Positions 1-12,408 of a stretch of DNA of 64,000 nucleotides are shown here, in pieces. The notes under the pieces are model-generated. The model was not told the DNA's origin. It saw nothing but the letters and a program-made list of their open reading frames with translations, and did no database searches. The position numbers and the translations under genes were made by a program. Source of the stretch: Erythroxylum novogranatense (lineage: Eukaryota > Streptophyta > Magnoliopsida > Malpighiales > Erythroxylaceae); NCBI GenBank assembly GCA_029891385.1, contig CM057224.1, positions 7,998,001 to 8,062,000 of the forward strand, written 5' to 3'. The stretch's first letter is position 1. Each line of letters begins with the position of its first letter.

Positions 1-206
1 CCTATTACTCTTCTAATACCCTCTTATTATTATTCCTTGAATTTTTTTCACTAACGGTTCCCTTAATGAATTTTACTCATACTTCTTAATCCATTCACAT
101 TACTCATTTTCTTTATAGCTAAACTATTCACAATTTCTCAATACGGTCTACTATTCAAGATTCTCAATTCGGATTTTTGCCATGCTTTCAATACACACCT
201 GCACAT
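1..206 (-). other. RT-A interior, left piece
   Basis: AT-rich, non-coding sequence that belongs to the RT-A interior. It is separated from the rest (10031 onward) by Copia-B. No motif recognised. Confidence 0.6.
202..206. repeat. Target site duplication of Copia-B, left copy
   Basis: CACAT directly before the TG of the left LTR; an identical CACAT follows the right LTR at 10026-10030. The perfect 5-bp duplication shows the element is complete at both ends. Confidence 0.95.
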
Positions 207-1330
207 TGAAGTAAATCACACGTTAATATATTGAGTAATAATATGATCAAGATACACAAGAAAGGGGGGGTTGAATTGTGATAAACTTTTCGTTAATCCC
301 TTCAATAACAATTTCTTGTTCTTTCAGAAAACTTATCTTAAATCAATTTTGACTAGTTTGAAAACCTTTGATAATAATGAGAACTACGATTTAAGTAAAG
401 TAAGAGTTAGAGAGAGAAACACGACAATTTATCCTGGTTCACCCTAAACCTTGGGCTACGCCCATCCTCGATATCCTTCCGAGATTTCACTATCTCGAGC
501 TGTTTACAAGTATTCTTTGACTGAGCCTCTTGGTCTCTTAACAACAAGTATTCTTTTACTCTTAGCCTCTGCAAGCTACCTGTAACACTTTTCAAAATGA
601 AAACTAATAAAGAGCTTTTTACAAAAGAGTTGCTCTTAATAATGTACACTCAAAAATAGTTCACAATTTTTCTCGATAGTCGGATGTTTGAATACTCGAG
701 TTTCATTCACTTTTTTCAAAAGTCGTTTTACTTCAATCTTGACTCTTATTTATAATCGGGTCTTCAACTGTTTCTTGAATATCTCGCTTGAATCTTTAAA
801 GAAGCGGTTATTCAGCTTTAACTCAGAATCGCCTTTAAAGCGATGTTTCTTTCTTACATCGATTCTTGTATAATCGCTTTTTTCTTCGTAAAGCTTACGC
901 CTGATTTTTGTATCGTTCGCTTTCTCTTCGTAAAGCTTCCGTCGATTTTTGTATCGCCTACTTTTCTCTTAGTAAAGCTTAAAATCGATTTTTGTTCCGT
1001 CGATATTCTTTCGTCTGCTTTTCCATACCTTTTCTTCCTTCGCTTTTCTTCCGTCTATTATTCTTCCGTCTCATTATTCTTCCTTCGCTTTTCCTTCCTT
1101 CGCTTTTCTTCCGCTCATTATTCTTCCTTCGCTTTTCCTTCATACATTATTCTTCCGTCATTATTCTTCCGCTCGCTTTTCCTTCCTTCGCATTTTTCTT
1201 CCGTCGCTTTTCTTCCTACGCTTTTCTTCTTACGCTTTTCTTCTTATGCATCCATCTACTTTTCATTTGTATATTTCTCTTTGTTTATTATCAAAATTAT
1301 TTAATACGTGAAGTCTGGTTTGACTTAACA
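207..1330 (-). repeat. Copia-B 3-prime LTR (left)
   Basis: 1124 bp beginning TGAAGTAAATCACACG and ending GACTTAACA on the plus strand, matched along its length by 8890-10025. It holds a TATA-like box on the minus strand (746-754) and a pyrimidine-rich array (about 1010-1250). Confidence 0.95.
1010..1250. repeat. Pyrimidine-rich degenerate array in Copia-B left LTR
   Basis: About 240 bp of imperfect units of 20 to 30 bases built from TTCTTCC and TTCGCTTTTC. On the transcribed minus strand this is a purine-rich GAAG tract. The long Ser/Phe/Leu open frames here come from composition, not coding. Counterpart at about 9690-9940. Confidence 0.8.
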
Positions 1331-1344
1331 TTCTCCCCTTTTGA
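1331..1344 (-). other. Copia-B polypurine tract
   Basis: The minus strand reads CAAAAGGGGAGAA immediately before the 3-prime LTR. It is the expected plus-strand primer and matches the tract of Copia-H (58231-58244). Confidence 0.9.
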
Positions 1345-4190
1345 TGATAACAAATACTGTGAATTAGAGAAATATGAAAGTATCAATTATCTGATATTGA
1401 GATAAAAATAACTTCGCTTTATCCTTCCAAATTGATTTCTTCCTTCTCCTTCTCCCCTATTTGTTATTGATCAAAAAAATTATTTCCCAATCTGCTTCAC
1501 CAACTTTTTCAGCATCTTCTTAATCTTCTTCATATCCTTATCAAGGTTCGAACATGCTTCTTTAAAGTCGATGATTAATCTGCAATGAGGATTACATCTC
1601 AAAGAACTTACTTTTCAACGATAGCCCTTTGTTGTTGTATAAGCTTCCTTGTTAAAGACATTTGTTTCAATGATTTGTAGAGAGGTGGAGGAACAAATAC
1701 TGACTTGTTCATGAATATCAAGATCATAGGAATCATGTATCGTTGATAAGTGCTTAGAACCATGGCATAGCTTCTGAATTGAGGTGATCTCCCACAGAGG
1801 TCGATTTCGCGAGAATGTTCGTAAAATAGTATAACAACATTACGAGTTGCCAATCGTAATGTAACAATACCGACCTTTTCGATAGTGGATCCTCTGCTTG
1901 TAGCCTTAGTTAGGCTTGGTCTGGATCTTGATATACGCAGATAGAATTTCCACCCTTTTCTCTTCACATGCTTCATCAATCAATTTTATCGCCTCTTGAT
2001 TTGATCGAAGTCATGTCATCCACAATCAGCTCTGGTTCAACTTTTAGCTTCACTTCTCATACTTGAGTTCAACAAAATTTGGTGGTTGAAGATCGGTACC
2101 ACCTTGATTATTGATCGTTCAAGATAGGATAAGAAGTGAGACGCTCTCCAAATGGCTCACGGTGGATATGGTTCTCTTCCAACTCTCTTGATTGATCATA
2201 GAAATTTTGTAACCCCTATCCAATGGATGTAAAATGCCATTATCATATTCAACTGATTTGAATAAGGCTTTCACATATCTCTTTGGTTTGTCTTGAATGA
2301 TGACAGACTTGGTCTTCTTCTCCTCTATTACAACCAATCTGTGTTCCCAACTTTCTCTTTGAACAGTTAAATACTTGGATGGAACATTAGTCATCACACT
2401 CACAACTTTTTGAGTAGCCTTCTTACCCATAACATGAGTAGCAACTTGTTTGTAGACAAGTGTAGACTGAAAAGTAGTAGGAACTTCTTCTTCAAACATT
2501 GGATTATTAAGAACTTTGTGAGAATCCTTAATATTACCCGTAACAATTTCCACAATCGCTTCAGTAGCAGCTTCCATATTAACTTCAAAGAACATCAACA
2601 AGACTTGCGCAGAGACTTTTCAGAAGTGTCAACAATGATCTCTTCTTGCCTTGCCTTCTTAGACTTTGTCTCTGTTGTTGGACTTTCTTCTTTCTCGCAC
2701 TCATTTTCTTTATCCTTGGTGACCTCTTGGATTGTGCTTTCTTCTTTTGAGTTCTTCTTCTTTCCTTTTCCTCCATTTCCTTGAGGCGAAGTTTCAATCT
2801 TTCTCGAGGATTGATGATAGTGATTTTGTAGCTTTTGATCTCGCTGCTCATAATGCTTTAATTGGCTTGAATCTCTGGATGGAGTGGCTTCTTTCTATCG
2901 CACAATTTCTGTGCTGGGTGACCTTCTTGCTTGCTTAGGAATGTCACTCACCAGAGGTTCCCCTTTACGCTTCAAGTCTCTGATTCAAAAATCGAACACT
3001 TCTTGACTTTGATTCACGAGAGTGTGATCTTCTCTCCTTCATAGAGGATTTCTTGGTATAGGCTCCCCTCGGTTGTTGCTTTCCTTGGTGCTTCGCTCCT
3101 TTTACGTCTGGAAATCTCGGACCCATTTTAGCAGTTGTTGAATCTATATAGCTTTTGACAGCTATCTTCCGTTCGATTCCCTTTCCAATCGATGCCGATT
3201 CTTTGAACACTCTTGTCAACAAACATCCCATAAGGGCGGTGTTTGTATCCTTTATAGATTTTACCATGTCTGAAAAATCAAATATGGTAAATCTATTGGG
3301 TGATGATTTAGAAGATGAAAGATGCATTGTTCATCCGGGTAGTGACACGATGTCTTGAACCTATTCTCGGTGAAGATATCACATAGAATCGTGAACAATA
3401 CCCTTGCCTTTGGTACCACCAAGAGGCTCTCCTTTCGATTGGGTTATTGTGTCCATAGAGTTGACGACTAACTTCATCTTCGTTCATCTTGAGCTTTGTC
3501 ATCCATTTCACCATATTAGTGGGTTGAACTCCATCCATTGGACATTCAATAACTTTCTCCAAGAACTCCTTTGTTACAATAACAGTGTGTGTCTACATAT
3601 GACACGATTGTATCATCTATCGATTTAGTATTCTTCCGAACTCATAAATTTCTTGGAGATAGACTTCATCTCGTATTTGAAAGAAGTTTCTCCATCCTGC
3701 CGCCATTATCTCGGCTCTATATCCATCTGTTCTTTTCTTAGTTCTTGAAGTTTACCAATCTTCCCATCCCGATCCTGGATCAACTCGCAAAATAGGCGAC
3801 ATACATCTTCTTGATTACATTGAATAGGAACTTGCTTGAAGATTTTCAGAGAGATTTCAGAGAACTAGCAATTTCGAATTTGGTAGGAATCCCAAAAGTC
3901 GGTTTAGGGATTTTATTGCAAATTCTAGAACGATTGTACTTCTCGATGATCGTGACCTTTTCCTCTAAAACTTTTCCTTGTGAAAGAAGTTTTAAGTCTG
4001 AAACCGTCAACGCCGTTTAACTCTACCGTTTCATTGTCTTTTCTTTTGAAAATCAGATGATCAATCTGTTAACTCGCCATCTATCCATCTTGTCTTTATA
4101 AAAAAGCAGATGAATGGTTCGTTAACTCCTCCGTCTGTCTGTTTCTTCTTTACGAAAAACCAGATGAATGGTCTGTTAACATCACCATAT
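1345..4190 (-). pseudogene. Copia-B third reading frame (ORF3) region, broken
   Basis: This 2.8 kb stretch lies between RNase H and the 3-prime LTR, where Sirevirus-like elements carry an extra frame. Open minus-strand segments are 1608-1979, 2119-2601, 2585-2851, 2965-3327 and 3308-3562. The 2585-2851 piece is very Lys/Arg/Glu rich and probably coiled coil. The 2965-3327 piece has a CLLTRVF stretch and a KSYIDSTT stretch that I align weakly with GLPYGMLLTKI in the ORF3 of Copia-H and Copia-D. I see no signal peptide or membrane anchor, so I do not call it an envelope protein. Several frameshifts break it. Function is unknown; family membership rests on a short match. Confidence 0.55.
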
Positions 4191-4935
4191 TGAGGTTGCG
4201 TCTGATTTCTTTAAAGCGATCTTCACTTAGTGGTTTTGTGAAGATATCCGCCCATCGATATTTCGTTTCCACGAATTGTAGGTCGACGACTTTCTTCCGA
4301 GCGTAATCTCTCAAGAAATGATGTCGACTTCTATGTGCTTCACCCTTGAATGTTGAATTGGATTCTTTGACAAGTGATGGTATTTGGTGTTGTCACAATA
4401 TATTGGAATCTCTTCCTCTTGTATTGAGTAGTCCTCCAATTGATACTTGATCCACAACAATTGTGAACAACAACTTGCGGCGGACATATATTCATTTTGG
4501 CGATTGATAATGCAATCGAGCTTTGTCTCTTGCTTGACCATGACACGTGTTTGGTCAAGGAAGTGACAACCACCACTCGTGCTCTTCCTTTCGATCCTAT
4601 CACCGCATAGTCCGCATCGCAATATCCATTCAACCTGAAATCTTTACCTTTCTCATACATTAAGCAAAGATCAGTAGTACCTGCGAGATATCTCAAAATT
4701 CGTTTTACAGCAATGTAATGAGATTCTCTAGGATCGGCCTGAAATCTTGCACACAAGAATACACTGAATGGAATGTCAGGTCTACTTGCTGTAAGATAAA
4801 GCACAGAACCAATCATCCCTCTAAATAGGATTTGATCCACCTTCTTACCACTTTCGTCTTTTGACAACAAGTTTGAAGGATGCATCGGTGTAGACATACT
4901 TTTAACACCGCACATATCAAACTTAGACAACAATT
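4190..4935 (-). pseudogene. Copia-B RNase H domain (end of pol)
   Basis: Minus-strand translation gives the end of the reverse transcriptase (RGMIGSVLYLTASRPDI, and ILRYLAGTTDLCL), then the copia RNase H core with GYCDADYA and the later segments YMSAASCCSQLLWIKYQL and IPIYCDNT. The frame breaks around 4560-4500 and resumes at 4311-4500. The terminal motif (ADIFTKPL, then RF) lies at about 4210-4260. The domain would degrade the RNA strand during reverse transcription. Confidence 0.88.
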
Positions 4936-5610
4936 CTTTGACATATTTTGTTGATGGATAAAATCTTATCCTTAGTTTGCTTTACTTGCAATCCAAGAAA
5001 GAATTTTAACTCACCCATCATGCTCATCTCAAATTCATTTTCATCATATTTTCAAAGCTCATGCATAACCTTTTGAGGTTGCTCCAAAATAATATCATCA
5101 ACATAGATTTGCACAATAATAAAATCATTATTCAAGTTCTTCCTAAAAGAGTTTTGTCTACTTTACCTCTAGTAAATCCATTTCCTATAAGAAATGAGCT
5201 CAGACGATCATACCATGCTCTAGGGGCTGTTTCATCCATATAAGGCTTTATGAAGTCTGTAGACATGATCTGGATACTTTATATCCTCAAATCCAGAGGT
5301 TGCTTGACATAGACTTCTTCATCTATAAAACCGTTCGAAATGCACTTTTTACATCCATCTGAAAAAGCTTTATGTCATGGCAAAACAGATATGCAAGCGG
5401 TATCCTTATTGCTTCAAGTCTTGCTCTTGGAGCATATGTCTCATTGTAGTCTATTCCTTCCTGCTGATTATAGCCTTGTGCTACTAATCTTGCCTTGTTG
5501 GGACTTACTTTTCTGATTCGTCTAGCTTATTCTTGAATATCCATCTAGTACCAATAATGGATTTCTTTTCGTGTTTAGGAACTAAGGACGGACTTTATTC
5601 CTCTTGAATT
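4936..5610 (-). pseudogene. Copia-B reverse transcriptase domain
   Basis: The catalytic IYVDDII is on the minus strand with YVDD codons at 5094-5105. Upstream pieces in different frames match the copia family: IIGTRWIFKNKL near 5530, and KLFQMDVKSAF near 5370. Stops and frameshifts split the domain, so the enzyme is inactive as read. Confidence 0.88.
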
Positions 5611-5899
5611 GATTCAACTCCTCTTGCATAGCTAATATCCATGCTTCATCTTTTAGAGCTTCATCAATCTTCTTAGGTTCTACTTGAGATATAAATGCCA
5701 TGTTGGCTTCTCTTACGAACTTGGACCTTGTTCTTACACCTTCTGAGGTTTCTCCAATAATTGACTCTTTAGGATGAAAGCTTTTGTATCTCCAATCTTT
5801 CTTTAACTCAAAATTCTTAGAAATGTCTGTCTTTTCATCATGAGGTGTTTATGATGAAGATACTTCCTTACCTTTGCGTCAAAAGGCATTATAAAGACA

Positions 5900-6900
5900 T
5901 CATCTTGATTCCTCTTCCTTATTGGGTTGAGAGCTATCATCGAACTTAACATGAATAGTTTCTTCAACAGTCTTTGAGGTGAGGTTGAAGATTTTAAATG
6001 CCTTTGAAGTGAGAGAATAGCCTAGAAAATTTCTGAAAATGTCTTTGCATCAAATTTTCCAGAGCTTCCTTTGTGTTGAGACTAGTGCATTTGCGGTAGA
6101 AAGGATGGAAATAAGAAATGTTTGGTCTCCTTCCATTCCACAACTCATAGGAGTTTTCTTCAAGATTGGTCGCAAAGAACACTCTATTCTCGAATGTAGC
6201 ATCTCAGATTGATGACTTCGCCTGAAGTATTTAGGAAGATTCATCTCACAACATTGTTCTTGCCATCTCTTGAATCGTCCTATTCTTCCTCTCAACAACT
6301 CCATTCTGCATGGAGTCCTTGGGGGGAGAAGTTATGGAAAATTCCATTTTCTTGCAGAATACTCTAAACTTCTCATTTTCAATTCTCCACCATGATCACT
6401 CCTTATCTTTGGCTATAGACATTCCTTTTTCATTTTGTAACCTCATGGAAAGGTTTCTAAAGCACTTGAAAGACTCATCTTTATGTGATAGAAAAGTATC
6501 CAACAAAACCTTGTAAAATCATCAACAATCACAAGTCCATACTTCTTTCCACCAAGACTTATTGTTCTTGTTGGACCAAATAAGTCCATATGTAACAACT
6601 CAGTGGTCTAGATGACGTTCTGAAATGTTTTCAAGAGAAAGAGGTTTTAACTTGTTTCCCTTTCGACAACTTTCACAAAAGAAATCTTTGTCAAAACGAA
6701 TTTGTGGCAAACCTTTTACCAAATCATGTTTCAAAAGTTTTGAAATATGTTTAAAACTCGACATGACCTAGTTTTTATGCGGATCGGTCTTTCATCTTGA
6801 TAGATAAAAACATGAAATATTTTGAGACCGAAAATCGTCTAAATCAATTTTGTAAAGATTGTTTCGTCTTTTGGCTGAAAAGAAGATGGAACCATCTTTG
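5900..6900 (-). pseudogene. Copia-B integrase, GAG-pre-integrase and C-terminal parts
   Basis: The minus strand shows, in order: a zinc-binding segment with FCESCRKGNK near 6670, the first catalytic Asp in HMDLFGPTRT near 6580, SDHGGE near 6400, and, after a frame change, CEMNLPKYF and TPMSCGMEGD (6050-6304). The overlapping frame holds ELWNGRRPNISYFHPF, the conserved copia segment after the core. At least three frameshifts are present. Integrase inserts the cDNA into the host chromosome. Confidence 0.87.
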
Positions 6901-6999
6901 TTTCGACTTCACAAAATTTTGATTGAAAGTAACTTCAAAACCGAGAATCACATAATTGACTAATACTTATCAAGTTATGCTTTAAACCATCAACTAGTA

Positions 7000-7170
7000 A
7001 TACGTTGTTAATGCATGCATGGAATTCTTACAATTCTTACCAAACCGGTTATCTTTCCTGCTGGTTGTCTCCAAAAGTTCTTGATCCTCCTTTCAGATCA
7101 AGATCTAGGAACATAGACTTGTTTCCGTCATGTGACGCGAGCATCCTTGTCCAAATACCAATGGTGCTTC
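7000..7170 (-). pseudogene. Copia-B aspartic protease remnant
   Basis: At about 7165-7150 the minus strand codes WYLD; the next frame continues GCSRHMT. The usual copia protease active site is the D-S-G triad followed by CSRHMTG. A small indel at the active site breaks it. The region is short and the limits are approximate. Confidence 0.7.
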
Positions 7171-7302
7171 TTTGGTTCTTCCAAAGAAGGATTTACGTAG
7201 GAGATATTATCTTATTTTAGGTACCCAGATTCTCTTGGGTCCTTTAGGTTAGTATGATGTAATGAATGATAATAAGGTGTAGAATGAAAGCGTTGATGAC
7301 CT

Positions 7303-8832
7303 TTACGAAAACTGATTGATATCTTTTCTTATCTTTTGAGCAATTGATTTTACGTAATTCTGGGGCTTATTTTTAGTAAACCCTAATCCAATTTTATCCC
7401 TCGGATGTCTGTATTTTCCTATCATTTCATTCATCTTTTTTGTACTATCTGTAAATTTAGCTAGATCAATTGAGAGATTATTAATTCTCAGTTTCAATTG
7501 ATTAATTTCTTCGGATCTCTCTACAACTTTGTTTTTATTCAATTCCTCAACTTGCTTTCTCAAACTTATATTCTCACTCTCTATCTCATGAGTATGTTGG
7601 AGGTTTTCTACATATTTCTTCTTCAACAGCTTGTACTGTTTCAGAATAGCATGAGAATCCTCTAATATTTCTGAGTATGCATCTTGTATATCATTATAGC
7701 TAGAAGTTACCTCCTCATCACATTCTTCTTCAGCTACCAGACATATGTTAGCATGTTCTGACGCTTCTGAACTTGTATCTGATTCTGATGAGTCCAGATC
7801 TTCCCATGTTGCCATCATGCTTTTCTTGTTATCCCTACTCCTTTTGGGTTGTCTTTTCAACATTGGACACTCGGACTTGTAATGTCCCGGCTTCTTGCAT
7901 TCATAACATGTAACGGATGCTTTATCGACTTTTTCATCATCTTTGCATTGTTCCTTCTAAATGTTGAATTTCCTTTGGACTTCTTTTCCACATTCTTCTT
8001 ATCTTTCTTGAAATGAAAGATAGCTCATCGTCTTCATCACTTGATTCAGATTCTGACTTACTGGAATCATCATCCTTTGCTTCTTCAATCTTTAAAGCCT
8101 TTGATGTATTCCTCTTTGTTTTCTTCTTCTGGATTTTGTGATTCTTTTGACTTGCTTTGAGCGCTATGGACTTCTCTTTCTTGGGCTTATCTTCGCATCA
8201 AGCTCTACGTGTATCTTCAACGATCCAAGCAATTCATCAAGCTTGAGACGTTTAAGTCTTTGGCTTCTTGTCATGTTATTACTTTGGGTCTCCATCTTTC
8301 AAGACTCCTCAAAATCTTTCGAACATGGTCTTGATCTGTTATGCGTTCTTCCAAGAGCTTTTAGTCCATTAACAATTGTTTGGAATCTTCCAAACATTTG
8401 ATCAATGGTCTCTTCTTCTTTCATCTTGAATAACTCGTACTGATGCACCAAAATACTTATCTTGGACTCCTTGACTTGATTTGTTCCTTCATGTGCAATT
8501 GATAATGTATCCCACATTTCTTTGGCGTATCACATCCATGAACTTTGTCATACTCGCTTCGCTTTCAATGCACAACTCAAGAAAAATTTCGCTTTGGAGT
8601 TTAGTTGAAATCTTGCTTTCGCTTTCACCGTCCATCTTTCTCGTGGAATTGGATTTTTATCATCATCTTCAGGTGTGTATGGTCCATTCTCGATGATGTC
8701 CCAAAGGTCAATGTGAGTAGACTCGATAAACAATCTCATCCGATCCTTCCAATAGTGGTAGTCTTCACCATTGAATGCTGGAGGTCTGGTGATTGAGGCT
8801 CCTTCGGCAATATACGTGTGTGATTCCACCAT
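7303..8832 (-). pseudogene. Copia-B gag, split into frames
   Basis: The start is the ATG at 8832, 44 bases after the primer site. The first piece (8548-8832) has PPAFNGEDYHYWKDRM, the typical copia gag opening. The second (8299-8517) continues with the capsid core (LVHQYELFKMKEEETIDQMF). Near 8030 there is an acidic Ser/Asp/Glu stretch, then a CCHC zinc knuckle (7865-7908), then a long coiled coil (7303-7863) with heptad-like Leu/Ile. An extended gag with a coiled coil after the knuckle is usual for Sireviruses. Gag would form the RNA-packaging particle in the cytoplasm. Two or more frameshifts break it. Confidence 0.87.
7865..7908 (-). other. Copia-B gag CCHC zinc knuckle
   Basis: The minus strand reads CYECKKPGHYKSEC, a perfect CX2CX4HX4C nucleocapsid knuckle that binds retrotransposon RNA. 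Confidence 0.92.
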
Positions 8833-8875
8833 TTTCTTCAGTTCACACTTTATTAGAGTGATTCTTGAACACCTT

Positions 8876-8887
8876 GCTATGATACCA
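8876..8887 (-). other. Copia-B primer binding site (tRNA-iMet type)
   Basis: The minus strand reads TGGTATCATAGC two bases from the LTR. The plant initiator tRNA-Met site is TGGTATCAGAGC, so 11 of 12 match. Confidence 0.9.
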
Positions 8888-8889
8888 AT

Positions 8890-10025
8890 TGAAGTAAATC
8901 ACACGTTAATATATTGAGTAATAATATGATCAAGATACACAAGAAGGGGGGGTTGAATTGTGATAAACTTTTCGTTAATCCCTTCAATAACAATTGCTTG
9001 TTCTTTCAGAAAACTTATCTTAAATCAATTCTTGACTAGTTTGAAAACCTTTGATAATAATGAGAACTACGATTTAAGTAAAGTAAGAGTTAGAGAGAGA
9101 AACACAACAATTTATCCTGGTTCACCCCAAACTGTGGGCTATGTCCGATCCTCGATATCCTTACGAGATTTCACTATCTCCGAACTGTTTACAAGTATTC
9201 TTTAGTGAGCCTCTTGGTCTCTTAACAACAAGTATTCTTTTACTCTTAGCCTCTTCAGCTACACGTAACACTTTTCAAAATGAAAAACTAATAAAGAGCT
9301 TTTTACAAAAGAATTGCTCTTAATAATGTACACTCGAAAAATAGTTCACAATTTTTCTCAAGATAGTCGAGATGTTTGAATACTCGAGTTTCATTCACTT
9401 TTCTCAAAAGTCGTTTTACTTCAATCTCGACTCTTATTTATAATCGGGTCTTCAACTGTTTCTTGAATATCTTCTTGAATCTTTAAAGCGGTTATTCAGG
9501 TTTAACTCAGAATCGCCTCTTAAAGCGATGTTTCTTTCTTCGTTCGATTCTTGTATCGTCGCTTTTCTCTTCGTAAAGCTTACGTCTGATTTTTGTATCG
9601 TCTGCTTTTCTCTTCGTAAAGCTTCCGTCTGATTTTTGTATCGCTCGCTTTTCTCTTAGTAAAGCTTCCGTCTGATTTTTGTTCCGTCGATATTCTTCCG
9701 TCATTTTTCCTTCGCTTTTCTTCCTTCGCTTTTCTTCCGTCTATTATTCTTCCGCTCATTATTCTTCCTTCTGCTTTTCCTTCCTTCTGTTTTTCTTCCG
9801 TCTGTTATTCTTCCTTCTGCTTTTCCTTCCTTCTGTTTTTCTTCCGTTTGTTATTCTTCCGTCTGCTTTTCCTTCTTTCTGTTTTTCTTCCGTCTGCTTT
9901 TTCTTCCTTCTGCTTTTTCTTCCTTCTGCTTTTTCTTCTTATGCATCCATCTACTTTTCATTTGTATATTTCTCTTTGTTTATTATCAAAATTATTTAAT
10001 ACGTAAAGTCTGGTTTGACTTAACA
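8890..10025 (-). repeat. Copia-B 5-prime LTR (right)
   Basis: 1136 bp, colinear with 207-1330 and with the same TG and CA ends. Differences are mostly single-base indels, many at TCTG versus TCG in the pyrimidine array (9690-9940). Confidence 0.95.
9434..9442 (-). promoter_or_regulatory. Copia-B promoter TATA box
   Basis: The minus strand has TATAAATAA about 580 bases into the 5-prime LTR, and it is conserved in the other LTR at 746-754. A plausible polymerase II TATA box for the element. Confidence 0.6.
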
Positions 10026-10030
10026 CACAT
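10026..10030. repeat. Target site duplication of Copia-B, right copy
   Basis: CACAT directly after the final CA of the right LTR; identical to 202-206. Confidence 0.95.
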
Positions 10031-12395
10031 TTGACTTGGAATTCCAATCGCTAATACATTCTTTTTGCGCTTTACTAACTCGACAGTTTACACTCATTCT
10101 TACATTAGGTATCATAATCTTATCGCCTCACTACTTGTTTCAATAACGAAATTCTGAAACACTCAAATGCATAGTCATTTTTTTCATTCACTCATATAAC
10201 TTAATCATTACTGCCTTATAAACGTATATACATCCAAAACAATTTCTGTACGAATAGAATCTCCAAACTTTACAACACTTTCTAATACACTAAAATTATC
10301 AAGTTATCAAATACCAATACTGCCCATCAGATTATACTGATCTCCATACACATAGAATCTCTTTACTCTATTTCAATAGATCGCATTTTAATCTTTACGA
10401 TTCATTTCCTATTATAACACCTCAAAATTTAAAATAACACGATCAATACTCGAATTGAAAATTTCTCCAAGTGTCTCTTTTACAATCATTAGTCATACAA
10501 TTCACACATTTTTCCTCGAACATTATCATCGAGACTAAGATCGAAAACATTTAACAATTTACGGACATATCCAAAGATACAATCATACACTCCACACATT
10601 TTTAGGATTGATTGTATATTGGAAAAATAACTCAAATTCCTTATGTACTGTCCTTTACAATTTCACATTTATCAATACCTCTATTTACATTTTAATCTCC
10701 CAATACCATGTTGAATAATAATTCATCCATTACTTATTCAATCAAGATCAAATTCACTCTTATAAAACTTGCATACTATACAATTTCCTCAACTATGCCA
10801 ATTTATCTTCTTCACTATTCAAATGTATTCTATCGATCATCGATGATCACAAATCACTATCCACTTTAAACTCAATCTACACATTTCACTCTTCAATAAT
10901 ATAATGAACTCCTTACACCTATGATCAATTTGCATAACTTTTACATATCATACATCTCCAATGAGGAACAATTTTCTCATAACTTACTCAATTTCATCAA
11001 ATGTATTTGACACACGTTCCTTTACACTAGATTCTCCACATATTGCGATTTATTCACTATCATGTCAAACCGGGTTAATAATACCATTATCAAATCCACT
11101 TTATCCTTTACAATATTCACACAAAATATACCAAAGATCGGTATTCTCCTCAAATCACAACTAATATCTTTTACTGTTCAATAATCCTATTACACAATCG
11201 AAGTCTTTACATTATCGTAACACATACCTTCTTGATAACTTATTCTATCTTTTACACTCCTAATAACGACTTTTCATTCATTTCACATTTATCTCCAATT
11301 TGTCCTTTCATTGCTAAACTTTTCAATTCTCATCATCCAATCGAAATCCAATTCAGGGAAATTCTTCTTTCAATTCCTAATCATCAACAGTCGTCATATT
11401 TCTTATCGATTATTCTCAATACCTTAGGAAATCAATTTCAACTATTCACGCTATCCCGTGAAGATCAATCTATGTCATAATCCACATAACCAGAGCATCC
11501 TTTTTAATACCGTTCATTGGGGTACATACCATTTAAAATTATTACATCAATATACCAATTAGTCACTTATGCTTAGGATACCTCAATCTCATTAAAGTTT
11601 TGACCACGTTTTTCCTTTTTGCACCTATCCTCGATCATGAGGATTTTACCATACCAATATCCTAATTACAATCTCAATTCATTCCCAATTCAATCACTAT
11701 AAGCACTTTCATTTCTTACTCTAACTCACATGAATTTTTAACTATAAGACTTGGCGGTTATCCACTAACACACCAATTGATTTCCGATATCATTTCCATT
11801 ATCAGGTGTGCATTCGCATAGGCAAATCCATTGACCTTAACAACTGTTCAGCCTTTTCATCTATCAATACCATTTTCTTACCTTTCGATCTTTTCATTGT
11901 TTCGTTTCACGCAGTCACACTTAAATCCATATCACAACAATCACAACTCTCGTCACGCTTTCGCTGCGCAACTCTAATCACAAAACATTTTATTTCCATT
12001 TACTTTACTTATATACTTTCAATCTTGCCATTTCTCATATATCTCTATATTTCCTCTATGCATATTCACATCTATTTCACGTTCACAGATTGTTCCTATA
12101 TCACTCTAGTGTCGTATTTCATAATACGCCCATCGGTGCCAATACACTAATTCTCCAATTTTCATATCGTACCATCTACTTGTTCTTATTCCTTGATTTC
12201 CACAACTTCCATTTATCACATTTTCCATATCATCTTTTCCTAACTATTTCTAACCACTTAAATCACTAGTACAGGCTCATGTATGAGACTCATATGCTAT
12301 ACTGGGGATCAGTCATCACTGTCTGCCGAGACATGACTTATATGCATGCACTTTGATACATTTTCTCAGAACGCCCATGTAAGATTGTACTTCTG
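10031..12395 (-). other. RT-A interior, right piece, non-coding
   Basis: 2.4 kb of AT-rich sequence between Copia-B and the RT-A primer site. Open frames (10961-11164, 11232-11480, 11806-12150) are short, on the wrong strand for the element, and match nothing I know. In element sense this is the leader after the primer site. Confidence 0.6.
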
Positions 12396-12408
12396 GGCTC
12401 TGATACCA
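12396..12408 (-). other. RT-A primer binding site (tRNA-iMet)
   Basis: The minus strand reads TGGTATCAGAGCC, a perfect 13-base match to the plant initiator tRNA-Met 3-prime end, four bases from the LTR. It fixes the element strand. Confidence 0.93.

Larger units (their letters stand above)
207..10025 (-). mobile_element. Copia-B: full-length Sirevirus-like Ty1/copia retrotransposon
   Basis: A 9.8 kb element on the minus strand with LTRs of about 1.13 kb (207-1330 and 8890-10025), a perfect CACAT target duplication, a tRNA-iMet-type primer site and a polypurine tract. Reading the minus strand the order is gag, protease, integrase, reverse transcriptase, RNase H, then about 2.8 kb with a third frame before the 3-prime LTR. 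Integrase before reverse transcriptase is diagnostic of copia. The long gag with a coiled-coil tail, an extra 3-prime frame and a C-rich motif near the LTR end point to the Sirevirus (SIRE/Maximus) group. Gag and pol are split by several frameshifts, so it is not autonomous as read, though some indels may be sequence errors. It is inserted in the RT-A interior. Confidence 0.93.

Noticed and set aside
843..1405. Two overlapping plus-strand frames rich in Phe, Ser and Leu (also 9679-9999)
   Set aside because: They lie in the pyrimidine-rich array of the Copia-B LTRs on the non-transcribed strand; the frames are open because of composition.
1345..4190. Viral-type envelope gene after pol
   Set aside because: No signal peptide, no membrane helix, and content is charged coiled-coil-like; named ORF3 instead.
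11806..12150. 114-codon plus-strand frame in RT-A interior
   Set aside because: Antisense to the element, AT-driven hydrophobic composition, no family recognised.
12396..12408. tRNA gene end (GGCTCTGATACCA)
   Set aside because: It is the primer binding site of a minus-strand LTR element; no cloverleaf surrounds it.
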